Below the pieces are notes generated by a model. The model did no database searches, was not told the DNA's origin, and was given only the letters and a program-made list of their open reading frames with translations. A stretch of 64,000 nucleotides of DNA from Streptomyces griseoluteus (GTDB taxonomy: Bacteria > Actinomycetota > Actinomycetes > Streptomycetales > Streptomycetaceae). Within the stretch, counting starts at the first letter, position 1. The number at the start of each line of letters is the position of its first letter. Shown in pieces: positions 32,200 to 40,585 of the stretch. Location of the stretch: contig JOBE01000008.1 of NCBI GenBank assembly GCA_000717735.1, positions 186,001 to 250,000 on the forward strand, in the 5' to 3' direction. Made by a program: the position numbers and the translations under genes.

Positions 32200-33294
32200 T
32201 CAGGCAGTCAGCCAGTCGCGGAGTCGTGCCTCGCAGTGGTGGATCCGGTCGACGGTGACGTGTTCGTCCCGCTTGTGCGCGTACAGGGGGTCGCCGGGGC
32301 CGTAGTTCACGGCGGGCACGCCGAGGGCGCTGAAGCGGGCCACGTCGGTCCATCCGAACTTGGGCAGGGCGTTGCCGCCTACGGCCTTCATGAACGCCTC
32401 GGCGGCCGGGTGGGAGAGGCCGGGCAGGGCGCCGGGGCTCTCGTCGTCGACGACGAACTCGGCGATGTCGCAGCCGTCGAAGAACTCGCGGACGTACGCC
32501 AGGGCCTCGGCCGGGGAACGGTCGGGGGCGTACCGGAAGTTCACGGTGACGGTGCAGGCGTCGGGGATGACGTTGGTGGCGACGCCGCCCTCGATCGCCA
32601 CGGCGTTGAGGCCCTCGTGGTACTCCAGGCCGTCGATGACCGGCTTGCGCGGCTCGTAGGCGGCGAGGCGGGCGAGGATCGGGGCGGCGGTGTGGATGGC
32701 GTTGGAGCCCATCCACGCGCGCGCGGAGTGGGCCCGCTCACCGGCCGTGTGCAGGATGACGCGCAGGGTGCCCTGGCAGCCGCCCTCGACCTGGGCGTCG
32801 GATCCTTCGAGGAGGACGGCGAAGTCGCCTTCCAGCCAGTCGGGATGCGCGGCGGCGATCTTCCCGAGGCCGTTGAGGTGGGCGGCGACCTCCTCGTTGT
32901 CGTAGAAGACGAAGGTGAGGTCGCGGTTGGGCTCGGGGACGGTGGCGGCGATCCGCAGCTGGACGGCGACCCCGGACTTCATGTCGGAGGTGCCGCAGCC
33001 CCACAGGATGCCGTTCTCGTCGAGCCGCGAGGGCACGTTGTCGGCGATCGGCACGGTGTCGATGTGGCCGGCGAGGACGACGCGCTCGCCGTGGCCGAGG
33101 TGGGTGCGCGCGACGATGTTGTTGCCGTACCGGTCGACGGTGAGGTGCGGCAGCGTGCGCAGGGCCTGCTCGATCGCGTCCGCGAGCGGCTTCTCGGTCC
33201 CGCTGACGGACGGGAAGTCGACGAGGGCGGCGGTGAGCACCGCCCCGTCCTGGGACAGGTCGAGGGGCGCGTCGAACGGAGTGATGTCAGCCAT
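32200..33294 (-). CDS. dapE: succinyl-diaminopimelate desuccinylase
   Basis: A 364-aa M20 zinc peptidase-family enzyme that releases LL-diaminopimelate for lysine and peptidoglycan. Metal site: H77 and D79 in GHIDTVP, D104 in GCGTSDMKSG, E134/E135 in YDNEEV, E in LLEGSDAQ, and His near the C-terminus in YAHKRDEHV. The ATG at 33294 is only 6 nt from a TAGGGT hexamer, with no ribosome site, suggesting a leaderless transcript from a promoter overlapping the divergent one at 33320. Pairs functionally with dapC at 35216. Confidence 0.93.
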   Translation of the reverse strand: MADITPFDAPLDLSQDGAVLTAALVDFPSVSGTEKPLADAIEQALRTLPHLTVDRYGNNIVARTHLGHGERVVLAGHIDTVPIADNVPSRLDENGILWGCGTSDMKSGVAVQLRIAATVPEPNRDLTFVFYDNEEVAAHLNGLGKIAAAHPDWLEGDFAVLLEGSDAQVEGGCQGTLRVILHTAGERAHSARAWMGSNAIHTAAPILARLAAYEPRKPVIDGLEYHEGLNAVAIEGGVATNVIPDACTVTVNFRYAPDRSPAEALAYVREFFDGCDIAEFVVDDESPGALPGLSHPAAEAFMKAVGGNALPKFGWTDVARFSALGVPAVNYGPGDPLYAHKRDEHVTVDRIHHCEARLRDWLTA

Positions 33295-33332
33295 GTGCCG
33301 ACCCTAACTCGGCCTCCAGTACGGTGGGCCCC

Positions 33333-34265
33333 GTGTCCGAGCCCATCCGCCCCGCCCGTCGCGGCCGCCTCGCCCGCTCCGCGGTCGCCTCCGCCGTGCT
33401 CCTCGGCCTCGCCTCGTACGTGGCCGTCCACCAGATGACAGGGAGCAAGGGCACTCCCCGGTGCAGTGTGGGCAGCGGCGAGAACCGGTACGAGTTCACT
33501 CCGGAGCAGGCGTCCAACGCGGCGACGATCTCCGCCGTGGGGACGACCAGGGGCCTGCCGGAGCGCGCGGTGACGATCGCGCTCGCGACGGCGCTCCAGG
33601 AGTCGGCGCTGCGGAACATCGAGCACGGCGACCGGGACTCGCTCGGCCTGTTCCAGCAGCGGCCGTCGATGGGCTGGGGTACGCCGGAGCAGATCATGGA
33701 CCCGGTGTACTCGTCGGGGAAGTTCTACGCGGGCCTGGAGAAGGTCCCCGGGTATTCGCGGCTGCCGCTGACGGTGGCCGCGCAGAAGGTGCAGAAGAGC
33801 GGTTTCCCGCAGGCGTACGCGAAGCACGAGCCGGACGCCACGCTGCTGTCGGCCGCGCTGACGGGCCGGTCCCCGGCGGCTCTGACCTGTACGGCGAACG
33901 AGATGGAGGGCCGGCCCGGTGACCCCGCGCGGGTGCGCGCGGAGCTGGTACGGGCCTTCGGCGCGAAGGCGGCGCCGACGACCGTGACGAGCGGTCCGAG
34001 CGCGGGCCGGTCGGCGACGGAGCCACCGGTCCTCGCGGTGCCGGTGCGGACGGGGTCCGGGGCGGCGCGGGGCGCCGGGGCGGACGAGCGGCACGGCTGG
34101 GAGCTCGCGCAGTGGGCGGTGGCGCGGGCGGACGCGCTGCGCATCACGGAGGTCGTGTACGGGGGCAAGGTGTGGCGCGCCGGCGAGGCCGCCGGCGGCT
34201 GGACGAAGGCCTCGGGCGCGCTCGCCGGCGACGGCGACACCGTCCGCGTACGGCTCGCGCGGTAG
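33333..34265 (+). CDS. membrane-anchored lysozyme/transglycosylase-like protein
   Basis: A 310-aa protein, one N-terminal signal-anchor (ARSAVASAVLLGLASYVAV) and a lysozyme-like helical domain: ALQESALRNIEHGDRDSLGLFQQRP, where the Glu in QES is the probable general acid, then PVYSSGKFYAGLEKVPGY. This points to cell-wall lytic activity; such proteins are often mislabelled heavy metal transporter. The C-terminal part (about 180-310) is Ala/Gly/Thr-rich and ends in an uncharacterised beta domain. GTG at 33333 preferred: TACGGT (33320-33325) would give a leaderless message. GTG at 33324 is the alternative. Confidence 0.78.
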   Translation: MSEPIRPARRGRLARSAVASAVLLGLASYVAVHQMTGSKGTPRCSVGSGENRYEFTPEQASNAATISAVGTTRGLPERAVTIALATALQESALRNIEHGDRDSLGLFQQRPSMGWGTPEQIMDPVYSSGKFYAGLEKVPGYSRLPLTVAAQKVQKSGFPQAYAKHEPDATLLSAALTGRSPAALTCTANEMEGRPGDPARVRAELVRAFGAKAAPTTVTSGPSAGRSATEPPVLAVPVRTGSGAARGAGADERHGWELAQWAVARADALRITEVVYGGKVWRAGEAAGGWTKASGALAGDGDTVRVRLAR

Positions 34266-34347
34266 CGACGGCGGTGTCCGGCCGACTCGCGCGGCAGCGA
34301 CGGCGACATCCGGGCGACTCGCGAGGTGGCCGAGCGGGCGTACGGCG
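34252..34347 (+). repeat. 32-bp imperfect tandem repeat spanning the stop of the lysozyme-like gene
   Basis: Units beginning GRCTCGCG at 34252, 34284 and 34316. The first two share about 85 percent identity; the third is more diverged. The gene's TAG lies in the first unit, so the duplication follows the coding end. Confidence 0.6.
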
Positions 34348-34681
34348 ACCCCCGCGGGCGCAAGGCGGCTCGTACGGCGGGCGGGCACACGTACGGTCGT
34401 TCACTCGGTCGTGGCACGGCCCCGCTTCCCGTCCGGGAAATTCACCACCCCTCCGAGCCGCTTTTCACCCGCCGCGCCCCACCCGTCCCATCCCCTTGCG
34501 GGACAAGGGAAGTGACGGTTCGGCAACCCTCCACGCAATGACACGTTCGTCCGTTTTCCTCCCCACCTGACAATACGACGCATTACCAATTCTTTACCTT
34601 CGACCTCCGCAACCTCACCCGCCCCGGGGCCGGTTGTCACTGCGTCCGAACGAACACCTCGCACCTCGTCGAAGGAGCACC
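34266..34681 (+). promoter_or_regulatory. 416-nt region upstream of secreted Ala-rich protein
   Basis: Left third: the 32-bp repeats. Middle: GC-rich with no gene. Right half (34500-34620) is notably AT-richer, with CCCTTG/CAAGGG arms near 34493-34509, and is the likely promoter and leader of the gene at 34682. No exact hexamers can be called. Confidence 0.4.
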
Positions 34682-35143
34682 ATGTCCCTCCCCCTGACCC
34701 GTCGGATCGCCCGCGCCGCCCTCCTCATCGCGGCCGGAGCAGCCCCCGTGGTCGGTGCGGCCGGCTCCGCGAGCGCCCTGGACCACAACCTCGCGCCGAC
34801 CGGCGCCCTCGGCGGCGTCACCGCCCTGGACGCCGCCGGTGCGGGCACCGCCGTCGACAGCGCCTCGCAGACCGCCACCGGCGTCGTCGGTGCCACCGGC
34901 AGCCAGGCCGTCGGCACGGCCGTCCCCGCCGCCGGCAAGACCGTCGGCGCGGCGGGCAAGACCGCCACCCCGGCCGCCCAGCAGGTCGCCGGCGAGACCG
35001 CCGGCAGCGCGGGCGAGGTCGTCGGCAAGACCGCCGGCGCCGCGACCGAGAGCGCCGAGGGCCCGACCGGCGGCGCCCTGGGCGGCGGGCTCGGCAACCT
35101 GCCCACCGGCCAGACGCTCGGCGGCCTGCCCCTCGGCGGCTGA
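34682..35143 (+). CDS. secreted Ala/Gly/Thr-rich low-complexity protein
   Basis: A 153-aa protein. Signal peptide of about 32 residues with SASA|LDHN cleavage. The mature protein is a low-complexity Ala/Gly/Val/Thr polymer with repeated GKTxxAAGK-type units and a Gly-rich end (TGQTLGGLPLGG). No cysteine. AAGGAG precedes the ATG at 34682. It resembles small cell-wall-associated exported proteins of Streptomyces; function unknown. Followed by a strong terminator. Confidence 0.78.
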   Translation: MSLPLTRRIARAALLIAAGAAPVVGAAGSASALDHNLAPTGALGGVTALDAAGAGTAVDSASQTATGVVGATGSQAVGTAVPAAGKTVGAAGKTATPAAQQVAGETAGSAGEVVGKTAGAATESAEGPTGGALGGGLGNLPTGQTLGGLPLGG

Positions 35144-35160
35144 CCCGCACGGGAACGACA

Positions 35161-35194
35161 GAGGGCCCGGGGAGCACCTGCTCCCCGGGCCCTC
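35161..35194 (+). terminator. terminator between secreted protein and dapC
   Basis: A perfect 16-bp stem (35161-35176 with 35179-35194) with a tiny loop. Between convergent genes, so bidirectional. Confidence 0.88.
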
Positions 35195-35215
35195 GCCCAT
35201 GCCGTGGGCGCGCGA

Positions 35216-36310
35216 TCAGCCGAGGCGCTTGACCGCCGCCTCGACCCGCTCGTCCGTCGCCGTGAACGCCACCCGCACGAACCGGGCCCCCGCCTCGCCG
35301 TAGAAGTCGCCCGGCGCCACCAGGACGCCCTTCTCCGCGAGGTACGCCACGGTCTCCCAGCACGGCTCGTCGCGGGTCGCCCACAGGTACAGGCTCGCCT
35401 CGCTGTGCTCGATCCGGAAGCCGTGCGCCTCCAGGGCCGCCCGCAGGGCCGCCCGCCGGGCCGCGTACCGCTCGCGCTGCTCGGCCACGTGCGCGTCGTC
35501 GCCGAGCGCCGCCACCGTCGCCGCCTGGACGGGCGCGGCGGTCATCATGCCGCCGTGCTTGCGGATCTGGAGCAGCTCGCCGAGCACGGCCGCGTCACCC
35601 GCGATGAAGGCGGCCCGGTAGCCGGCCAGGTTGGAGCGCTTGGACAGCGAGTGGACGGCGACGATCCCCTTGTACGAGCCGCCGCAGACGTCCGGGTGCA
35701 GGACCGACACCGGGTCGGCCTCCCAGCCCAGCTCCAGGTAGCACTCGTCGGAGAAGACGAGCACGCCGTGCTCGCGCGCCCAGGCCACGATCCGGGTCAG
35801 CTCGTCCTTGGCGAGGACCTTGCCGGTCGGGTTGGACGGCGAGTTGAGCCAGAGGAGCCTGAGCCCGGCCGGGTCCAGTTCCGTCGGGTCGTCGTAGACG
35901 ACGGGCGTCGCGCCGCAGAGCCGCGCGCCGACCTCGTACGTCGGGTAGGCGAGCCGCGGGTAGGCGACCACGTCGCCCGCGCCGAGACCCAGCTGCGTCG
36001 GCAGCCAGGCCACCAGCTCCTTCGAGCCGACCACGGGGAGCACGTTCTCGTGCGCGAAGTCCACCGCGCCGAGCCGCCGCCCGCACCAGCCGGTGAGCGC
36101 GTCCCGCAGCTCCTTCGTCCCCCACACCGTCGGATAGCCCGGCGAGTCCGCCGCCGCGACCAGGGCCTCCTGGATCAGCGCGGGGACCGGGTCGACGGGC
36201 GTGCCGACCGAGAGGTCCACGATTCCGTCGGGGTGCGCCAGGGCCGTCTTCTTGTACGGCTCCAGCTTGTCCCAGGGAAAGACGGGCAGGCGCGAAGAGA
36301 CTGCGCTCAC
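35216..36310 (-). CDS. dapC: succinyldiaminopimelate transaminase
   Basis: A 364-aa class I/II PLP aminotransferase. PLP lysine in VHSLSKRSNLAGYR, Asn in SNPTGKV, Asp in FSDECYLE, Arg in RVAF near the C-terminus. The N-terminus FPWDKLEPYKKTALAHPDGIVDL in part is diagnostic of the actinobacterial DapC group. It makes N-succinyl-LL-DAP, the substrate of DapE encoded 2 kb away. It lies 89 nt downstream of the ferredoxin gene, an fdxC-dapC order also seen in mycobacteria (Rv1177-Rv1178). GTG start. Confidence 0.92.
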   Translation of the reverse strand: MSAVSSRLPVFPWDKLEPYKKTALAHPDGIVDLSVGTPVDPVPALIQEALVAAADSPGYPTVWGTKELRDALTGWCGRRLGAVDFAHENVLPVVGSKELVAWLPTQLGLGAGDVVAYPRLAYPTYEVGARLCGATPVVYDDPTELDPAGLRLLWLNSPSNPTGKVLAKDELTRIVAWAREHGVLVFSDECYLELGWEADPVSVLHPDVCGGSYKGIVAVHSLSKRSNLAGYRAAFIAGDAAVLGELLQIRKHGGMMTAAPVQAATVAALGDDAHVAEQRERYAARRAALRAALEAHGFRIEHSEASLYLWATRDEPCWETVAYLAEKGVLVAPGDFYGEAGARFVRVAFTATDERVEAAVKRLG

Positions 36311-36399
36311 GGGTTGGCTCTCACTTCCTGTACGTACGGGAAAACGCCTCGGTCCCGTACGGCGGCGGAGGCCGTACGGGACCGGATGCGGTCGTTCAA

Positions 36400-36720
36400 T
36401 CAGCCGTTCTGCGGCGGCAGGGCGGCGATGAAGGGGTGGTCACGCTCGATCTCGCCGAGCTTGGAGGCACCACCGGGCGAACCGAGGTCGTCGAAGAACT
36501 CGACGTTCGCCTTGTAGTAGTCCTTCCACTCCTCCGGGGTGTCGTCCTCGTAGAAGATCGCCTCCACCGGGCAGACCGGCTCACAGGCCCCGCAGTCGAC
36601 GCATTCGTCCGGGTGGATGTACAAGGACCGCTTGCCCTCGTAGATGCAGTCGACGGGGCACTCCTCGATGCACGCCTTGTCCTTCACGTCGACACAAGGC
36701 TGCGCGATGACGTAGGTCAC
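36400..36720 (-). CDS. fdxA: 7Fe ferredoxin ([3Fe-4S][4Fe-4S])
   Basis: A 106-aa ferredoxin. The Cys pattern CVDVKDKACIEECPVDC followed by CVDCGACEPVCPVEAI fits one 3Fe-4S and one 4Fe-4S centre of the FdxA/FdxC type, and the 50-residue C-terminal extension is standard. GTG at 36720 has GAGGAGG 9-10 nt upstream. It transfers electrons at low potential to unidentified partners. Divergent from the GNAT gene. Counterpart of mycobacterial fdxC. Confidence 0.93.
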   Translation of the reverse strand: MTYVIAQPCVDVKDKACIEECPVDCIYEGKRSLYIHPDECVDCGACEPVCPVEAIFYEDDTPEEWKDYYKANVEFFDDLGSPGGASKLGEIERDHPFIAALPPQNG

Positions 36721-36832
36721 GCTGTCGTTCCTCCTCGATAGGGCTGGTCTGCGCGGGAGCGCGGCGTCGTCGATGCCCGCACCTAGTATCTCCGTTCTTG
36801 AGGGCGATCCGAACAGGAGGGGCGGAGAAGCT

Positions 36833-37831
36833 GTGGAATTCACCGGCGGAGGGCGTCTTGAGGTCCGAATCACCGGCGCTGACGTGGGAAGACGTGTCTC
36901 CGTTCGGTACGTGACGGACTCGGCGACGAGGGAGAAGTTCACCGACTCGGTCGGAGTTCTCACATCATGGGACGACGCTGTGCTGCTGATCACACGAAAA
37001 GGCGGTGACAGCGTCCGCATCCCGGAATCCGCACTCGTCGCCGGGAAGGTCGTACCGGCCGCGCCCGCCCGCAGGCGCGGCCCCTCGGCCACGTTCCCCG
37101 AGCTGGCGCGGGCCACCGCGCGCGCGTGGCAGCCCGTCGAGAGCGAGGCCCTCGGCGAATGGACCCTGCGGGCCGCCGACGGATTCACCCGCCGCGCCAA
37201 CTCCGTCCTCCCGCTCGGCGATCCCGGACTCCCGGTCGCCGACGCCCTGACGCACGCGCGCGCGTGGTACGCGGCCCGGAAGCTCCCCGCCTACGTGCAG
37301 ACCGCCACCGGCGCCGAAGGCACCCAGGAACTGCTGTGCGCGGAACTCGACCGGCACGGCTGGCGGCGCGAGGTCTCCGCGGAGGTGCGCATCGCGGCGC
37401 TCGCCCCGATCGCCGACCTGGACGCCGACGTCTCCGCCGTCCACCTCTCCCGCACCTTCGACGAGGCGTGGCTGCGCCGCTACCAGCGCTTCGGGGAACC
37501 GGGCCCGGCCGTGCGCCCCGTCCTCGCCTCGGGACCGAGTGTGTGGTTCGCGTCCGTGGCGGGCACGGGAGAGATACCGGCGGCGATCGGGCGGTGCGTG
37601 GTCGACGGGCGCTGGGCGGGCTTCATGGCCGTCGAGGTCGCCCCCGACCAGCGGCGCCGGGGCCTGGCGACGTCCGTCATGACGGCGCTCGCCCGGCGGG
37701 CGCTCGACGAGGGCGCGTCGGCGGCCTGGCTCCAGGTGGAGACCGACAACGACGGCGCCCGGGCGCTGTACGACGGCATGGGGTTCGCGCCCCACCACCA
37801 CTACCACCACTACCGATGGGTCGAGGCGTGA
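36833..37831 (+). CDS. GNAT family N-acetyltransferase with N-terminal beta-barrel domain
   Basis: A 332-aa protein. The first 75 residues form a small SH3-like barrel (VSVRYVTDS, DAVLLITRKGGDSVRIPE). The C-terminal GNAT domain has the acetyl-CoA loop VAPDQRRRGLATSVM and LQVETDNDGARALYDGMGF. A His/Tyr-rich C-terminus (HHHYHHYRW) is notable and could bind metal. GTG at 36833 with GGAG spaced correctly; a TAGTAT hexamer at 36784 is a likely -10. The next gene overlaps its stop. Substrate unknown. Confidence 0.85.
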   Translation: MEFTGGGRLEVRITGADVGRRVSVRYVTDSATREKFTDSVGVLTSWDDAVLLITRKGGDSVRIPESALVAGKVVPAAPARRRGPSATFPELARATARAWQPVESEALGEWTLRAADGFTRRANSVLPLGDPGLPVADALTHARAWYAARKLPAYVQTATGAEGTQELLCAELDRHGWRREVSAEVRIAALAPIADLDADVSAVHLSRTFDEAWLRRYQRFGEPGPAVRPVLASGPSVWFASVAGTGEIPAAIGRCVVDGRWAGFMAVEVAPDQRRRGLATSVMTALARRALDEGASAAWLQVETDNDGARALYDGMGFAPHHHYHHYRWVEA

Positions 37832-38703
37832 CGGAGGACGTACCACCACCGGACGGGCCGGAAGACGGCGCCGGGGAGGGGGAGCGGATCGACTGGCGGC
37901 GGGAGTTCGCGGAGGAGGCCCGGTCCGAACGGCCCGACCTCGCACGGCTCTGCCTCCTCATCGGGGCGGTGGCCGACCCCACCGTCACCCGGCACGAGCT
38001 CGACGCGGCCGAGATCGAACTCGACCGCCTCGCCGGACTCCTCCCGTACGCGACCCGGATCACCGGCGACTGGAGCGGCGAGCTCGCCGCGCTCCTCGGC
38101 CGCCACGAGGGCTTCGAGGGCGTCCCCGCCGACTACCAGCGCCTGGAGTCCTCCCTCCTGCACGAGGTGCTCCGGCGCCGCCGAGGCCTGCCCATCCTGC
38201 TGTCCGTGGTCTGGATGGAGGTCGCGCGCCGGGCCGGCGCCCCCGTGTACGGGCTCGGGCTGCCCGGCCACTTCGTCGTCGGCTTCGGCGACCCGGCCGA
38301 CCTGAACCTCGCCGACCCCTTCGCCGGCGGACGCGCCGTGACGGGCGCCGACGCCGAACTCCTGGTGACCAGCGCGACGGGCGAGGCCCTCGACCGCTCG
38401 ATGCTCCGGCCCGCCGAACCCGGCGCGATCGTGCTGCGGGTCCTCAACAACATCCGCGCGTGGGCCGCCCCCCGCCCGGAACGCTCCGACGTGGCCCTGT
38501 GGGCGGTCGAACTGTCCCTGCTGCTCCCCTCCCACCCGGCCAGACTCCGCTACGAGCGCGCCGAGCTGCTCGTACAGCGCGGGGAGTTCCTGAAGGGGGC
38601 GGCGGAGATGGAGGCGTACGCGCGCGTGATGGACGCGGTGGACCCGGAGTCGGCGACGACGATCCGGCGAAGGGCCCGGGCGGCACGGGCACGCCTGAAC
38701 TGA
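37828..38703 (+). CDS. SirB1-family transglutaminase-like protein
   Basis: A 291-aa protein whose GTG start overlaps the GNAT stop (GTGA). It has the SirB1/DUF4105-like core: LHEVLRRRRGLPILLSVVWMEVARRAG, then GLGLPGHFVVGF with the catalytic-type His, followed by a TPR-like helical tail (ALWAVELSLLLPSHPARLRYERAELL split across two helices). Cys is missing at the usual nucleophile place, so it may be a non-enzymatic scaffold. Function unknown. Confidence 0.82.
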   Translation: MTEDVPPPDGPEDGAGEGERIDWRREFAEEARSERPDLARLCLLIGAVADPTVTRHELDAAEIELDRLAGLLPYATRITGDWSGELAALLGRHEGFEGVPADYQRLESSLLHEVLRRRRGLPILLSVVWMEVARRAGAPVYGLGLPGHFVVGFGDPADLNLADPFAGGRAVTGADAELLVTSATGEALDRSMLRPAEPGAIVLRVLNNIRAWAAPRPERSDVALWAVELSLLLPSHPARLRYERAELLVQRGEFLKGAAEMEAYARVMDAVDPESATTIRRRARAARARLN

Positions 38704-38735
38704 CGGCGCCCGTGCCGGTCCGGCACGTGAAGGGG

Positions 38736-38807
38736 GCGGGGCGGCCGGATTCGAACCGGCGTCCTCCGAGATGCTGTCGCGGCGCACTACCTCTGTGCTA
38801 CGGCCCC
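38736..38807 (-). tRNA. atypical tRNA or tRNA-like gene, apparent anticodon AGC
   Basis: A cloverleaf on the minus strand: D arm GCAC-AGAGGTA-GTGC, 5-nt variable loop, T arm GCCGG-TTCGAAT-CCGGC all canonical. The anticodon arm CCGCG-ACAGCAT-CTCGG has one internal mismatch and C instead of the invariant U33. The acceptor strands GGGGCCG and CGCCCCG mispair at 5:68 and 1:72, or pair with one bulged C. AGC at 38775-38773 would mean Ala, but A34 Ala tRNAs are very rare in bacteria. No CCA is encoded. May be a pseudo-tRNA or a tRNA-like RNA. Confidence 0.6.
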
Positions 38808-38838
38808 GCCCTTGCGCACGACTTTACGGGAGGGCCGG

Positions 38839-39156
38839 TCAGGGCTGCGACTCCTTTCCGGCGCCTCCCAGGACCCGCACCTGCGCGGTCCAGGAACGGT
38901 CGTCGTGGGGCGGCTCCCACACCACGTCGACGTCTGTCTGGTGGAACTGCCGGACCAGCTGCGTCACCATGCGGGCGGCGGCGGCCCGCGCCTTGCGGGG
39001 GTCGGCTTCGGCGGGCACGTCGGGGAGGGCCCCGCAGGTCATGCCGCTCCGCACGTCGAGCAGGCTGTACCGCCAGCCGTGGGGCGTCGGCAGGAGGACG
39101 AGCGCGTGGGGCAGCGGGAAGGGCGGACGTCGCTTCTTCTCTCTGCGTCGTCTCAC
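38839..39156 (-). CDS. small conserved hypothetical protein
   Basis: A 105-aa basic protein (MRRRREKKRRPPFPLP) with a soluble alpha/beta pattern, ending VLGGAGKESQP. It starts at a GTG that overlaps the stop of the upstream gene (GTGA, 39153-39156), so the two are translationally coupled. No recognised domain. Confidence 0.65.
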   Translation of the reverse strand: MRRRREKKRRPPFPLPHALVLLPTPHGWRYSLLDVRSGMTCGALPDVPAEADPRKARAAAARMVTQLVRQFHQTDVDVVWEPPHDDRSWTAQVRVLGGAGKESQP

Positions 39157-40010
39157 CCCTCCGCCTCCTCGTCGTAGGGCGGGATCGTCCAGCGGAGGAC
39201 CGTGGAGCCGTCGCGGGGGACGAGGGTGGCCGGGTAGACCTGACCGGCGGCGCGCTCGCCGTTGTGGCGCATGGAGTGGTCGCCCTGGTCCCAGTCGAGG
39301 CTGAGGACGGGGCAGCCGTCGATGTCGAGGACGGCGTCGAGGAGGGGGCGGTCCCAGCCGGCGCGGTGGAGCAGGTGGTAGTGGCTGTGCGGGTCCAGGG
39401 ACACCACCAGGCCCTTGCCGGGGCCCTGTTCGACCCAGGCGGTGAGGCGGGCGGCGAGCGCCTCGGCCTCGGCGAGGGGGAGGTCGAGATGCCCGTACGG
39501 GCCGAAGGCGGTCGGCTCGCCGCCGAACTCGGCGTGGGCGTCGTCCTGGTACCGGCCCCAGTACGTCACGTCCGCGAGCCCGTCGACGGAGTCGCCCTCC
39601 AGGCCGACGAACCCGTCCAGGGCCCGCGCGTCACCGAGGAGCATCCCGCACCGGTCCACGGGCAGCTCACCGAGGTGTACGGGGCCGGGCCCGCGCTCGT
39701 CGGGCCACGGGGTCCCGAGGTCGACCTCAAGGACGGAGACCGTCGGCCCGCCGTCGAACGGGGAGGGGGCCGTCTCGGCGCGTACGGGAAGGAGCCTGTC
39801 GGCGGCGGCGGGAACGGCGACCGCCTCGCAGTACCAGTCGCCGGGGGCGCCATCCTCGGGCAGGTGCAGGTGGCCACCGCCGGTCCTGGCTGCGTCGAGG
39901 CCACGGGCGGACAGCGGGCGCTCGGTGTCGGCCCAGCAGCCGAGGGCCCCGGCCATCGCGAGGACCAGCACGCCGGAGGGCGCGAAGACGGAGCCGAGTG
40001 AGTGAGTCAT
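39153..40010 (-). CDS. hypothetical protein, possible exported or lipoprotein
   Basis: A 285-aa protein. Residues 12-25 are hydrophobic and end in GALGC, a possible lipobox, though the sequence lacks basic residues before it. The body is acidic and rich in Trp, His, Asp and Gly, with HSHYHLLHRAGWDRPLLDAVLD. ATG at 40010; no clear ribosome site. Coupled to the 105-aa gene. I cannot name a family. Confidence 0.65.
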   Translation of the reverse strand: MTHSLGSVFAPSGVLVLAMAGALGCWADTERPLSARGLDAARTGGGHLHLPEDGAPGDWYCEAVAVPAAADRLLPVRAETAPSPFDGGPTVSVLEVDLGTPWPDERGPGPVHLGELPVDRCGMLLGDARALDGFVGLEGDSVDGLADVTYWGRYQDDAHAEFGGEPTAFGPYGHLDLPLAEAEALAARLTAWVEQGPGKGLVVSLDPHSHYHLLHRAGWDRPLLDAVLDIDGCPVLSLDWDQGDHSMRHNGERAAGQVYPATLVPRDGSTVLRWTIPPYDEEAEG

Positions 40011-40177
40011 GGGCCCGATTGAAGCGGACCACGGGGGCGTCGTTTCTGGTGGGTCTCGGGTGCGGCCGCCCTCCTTGAGGGTGATTTCGGCGGGCCTTGC
40101 CGCCGGTAAGGCGGAGTTGTCCTCCGTCCGGACGCGTCGCGGGCCGGGCCTCGCCCGCCCGGCGGCAGAATGCGGCC

Positions 40178-40540
40178 ATGCCGCTGACCGCCGATATTCT
40201 CGTCGCCCTCGTCGCCCTGCTCCACGCCTACATCATGGTGATGGAGATGTTCCTGTGGCAGAAGTCGACCGGTCGTCGCTTCTCCGGCTTCGACGCCGAG
40301 ATGGCCCGCGATACCGCCGCCATGGCCGCCAACCAGGGCCTCTACAACGGCTTCCTCGCCGCCGGGCTGGTCTGGGGTCTGATCGCCGACGACCCCACCG
40401 GGTTCCGCGTCCGCGTCTTCTTCCTGTCCTGCGTCGTCATCGCCGGCGTCTACGGGGCCGCCACCGCCAACCGCCGCATCCTCTTCGCCCAGGCCCTGCC
40501 CGGCGCCCTCGCCCTCTCGGCCGTCCTCGTCTCCCAGTAG
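40178..40540 (+). CDS. DUF1304 family membrane protein
   Basis: A 120-aa protein with four predicted helices. The N-terminal LLHAYIMVMEMFLWQ and the NQGLYNGFLAAGL motif are the DUF1304 (YqjF-like epimerase/membrane) signatures. ATG at 40178, with no strong ribosome site; leaderless or weak. Followed by 45 nt and the frameshifted ORF on the other strand. Confidence 0.85.
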   Translation: MPLTADILVALVALLHAYIMVMEMFLWQKSTGRRFSGFDAEMARDTAAMAANQGLYNGFLAAGLVWGLIADDPTGFRVRVFFLSCVVIAGVYGAATANRRILFAQALPGALALSAVLVSQ

Positions 40541-40585
40541 CCCGTCTCCCCCAGTAGCGGACTACTTCTCGCGCAGGCTCTCGAT

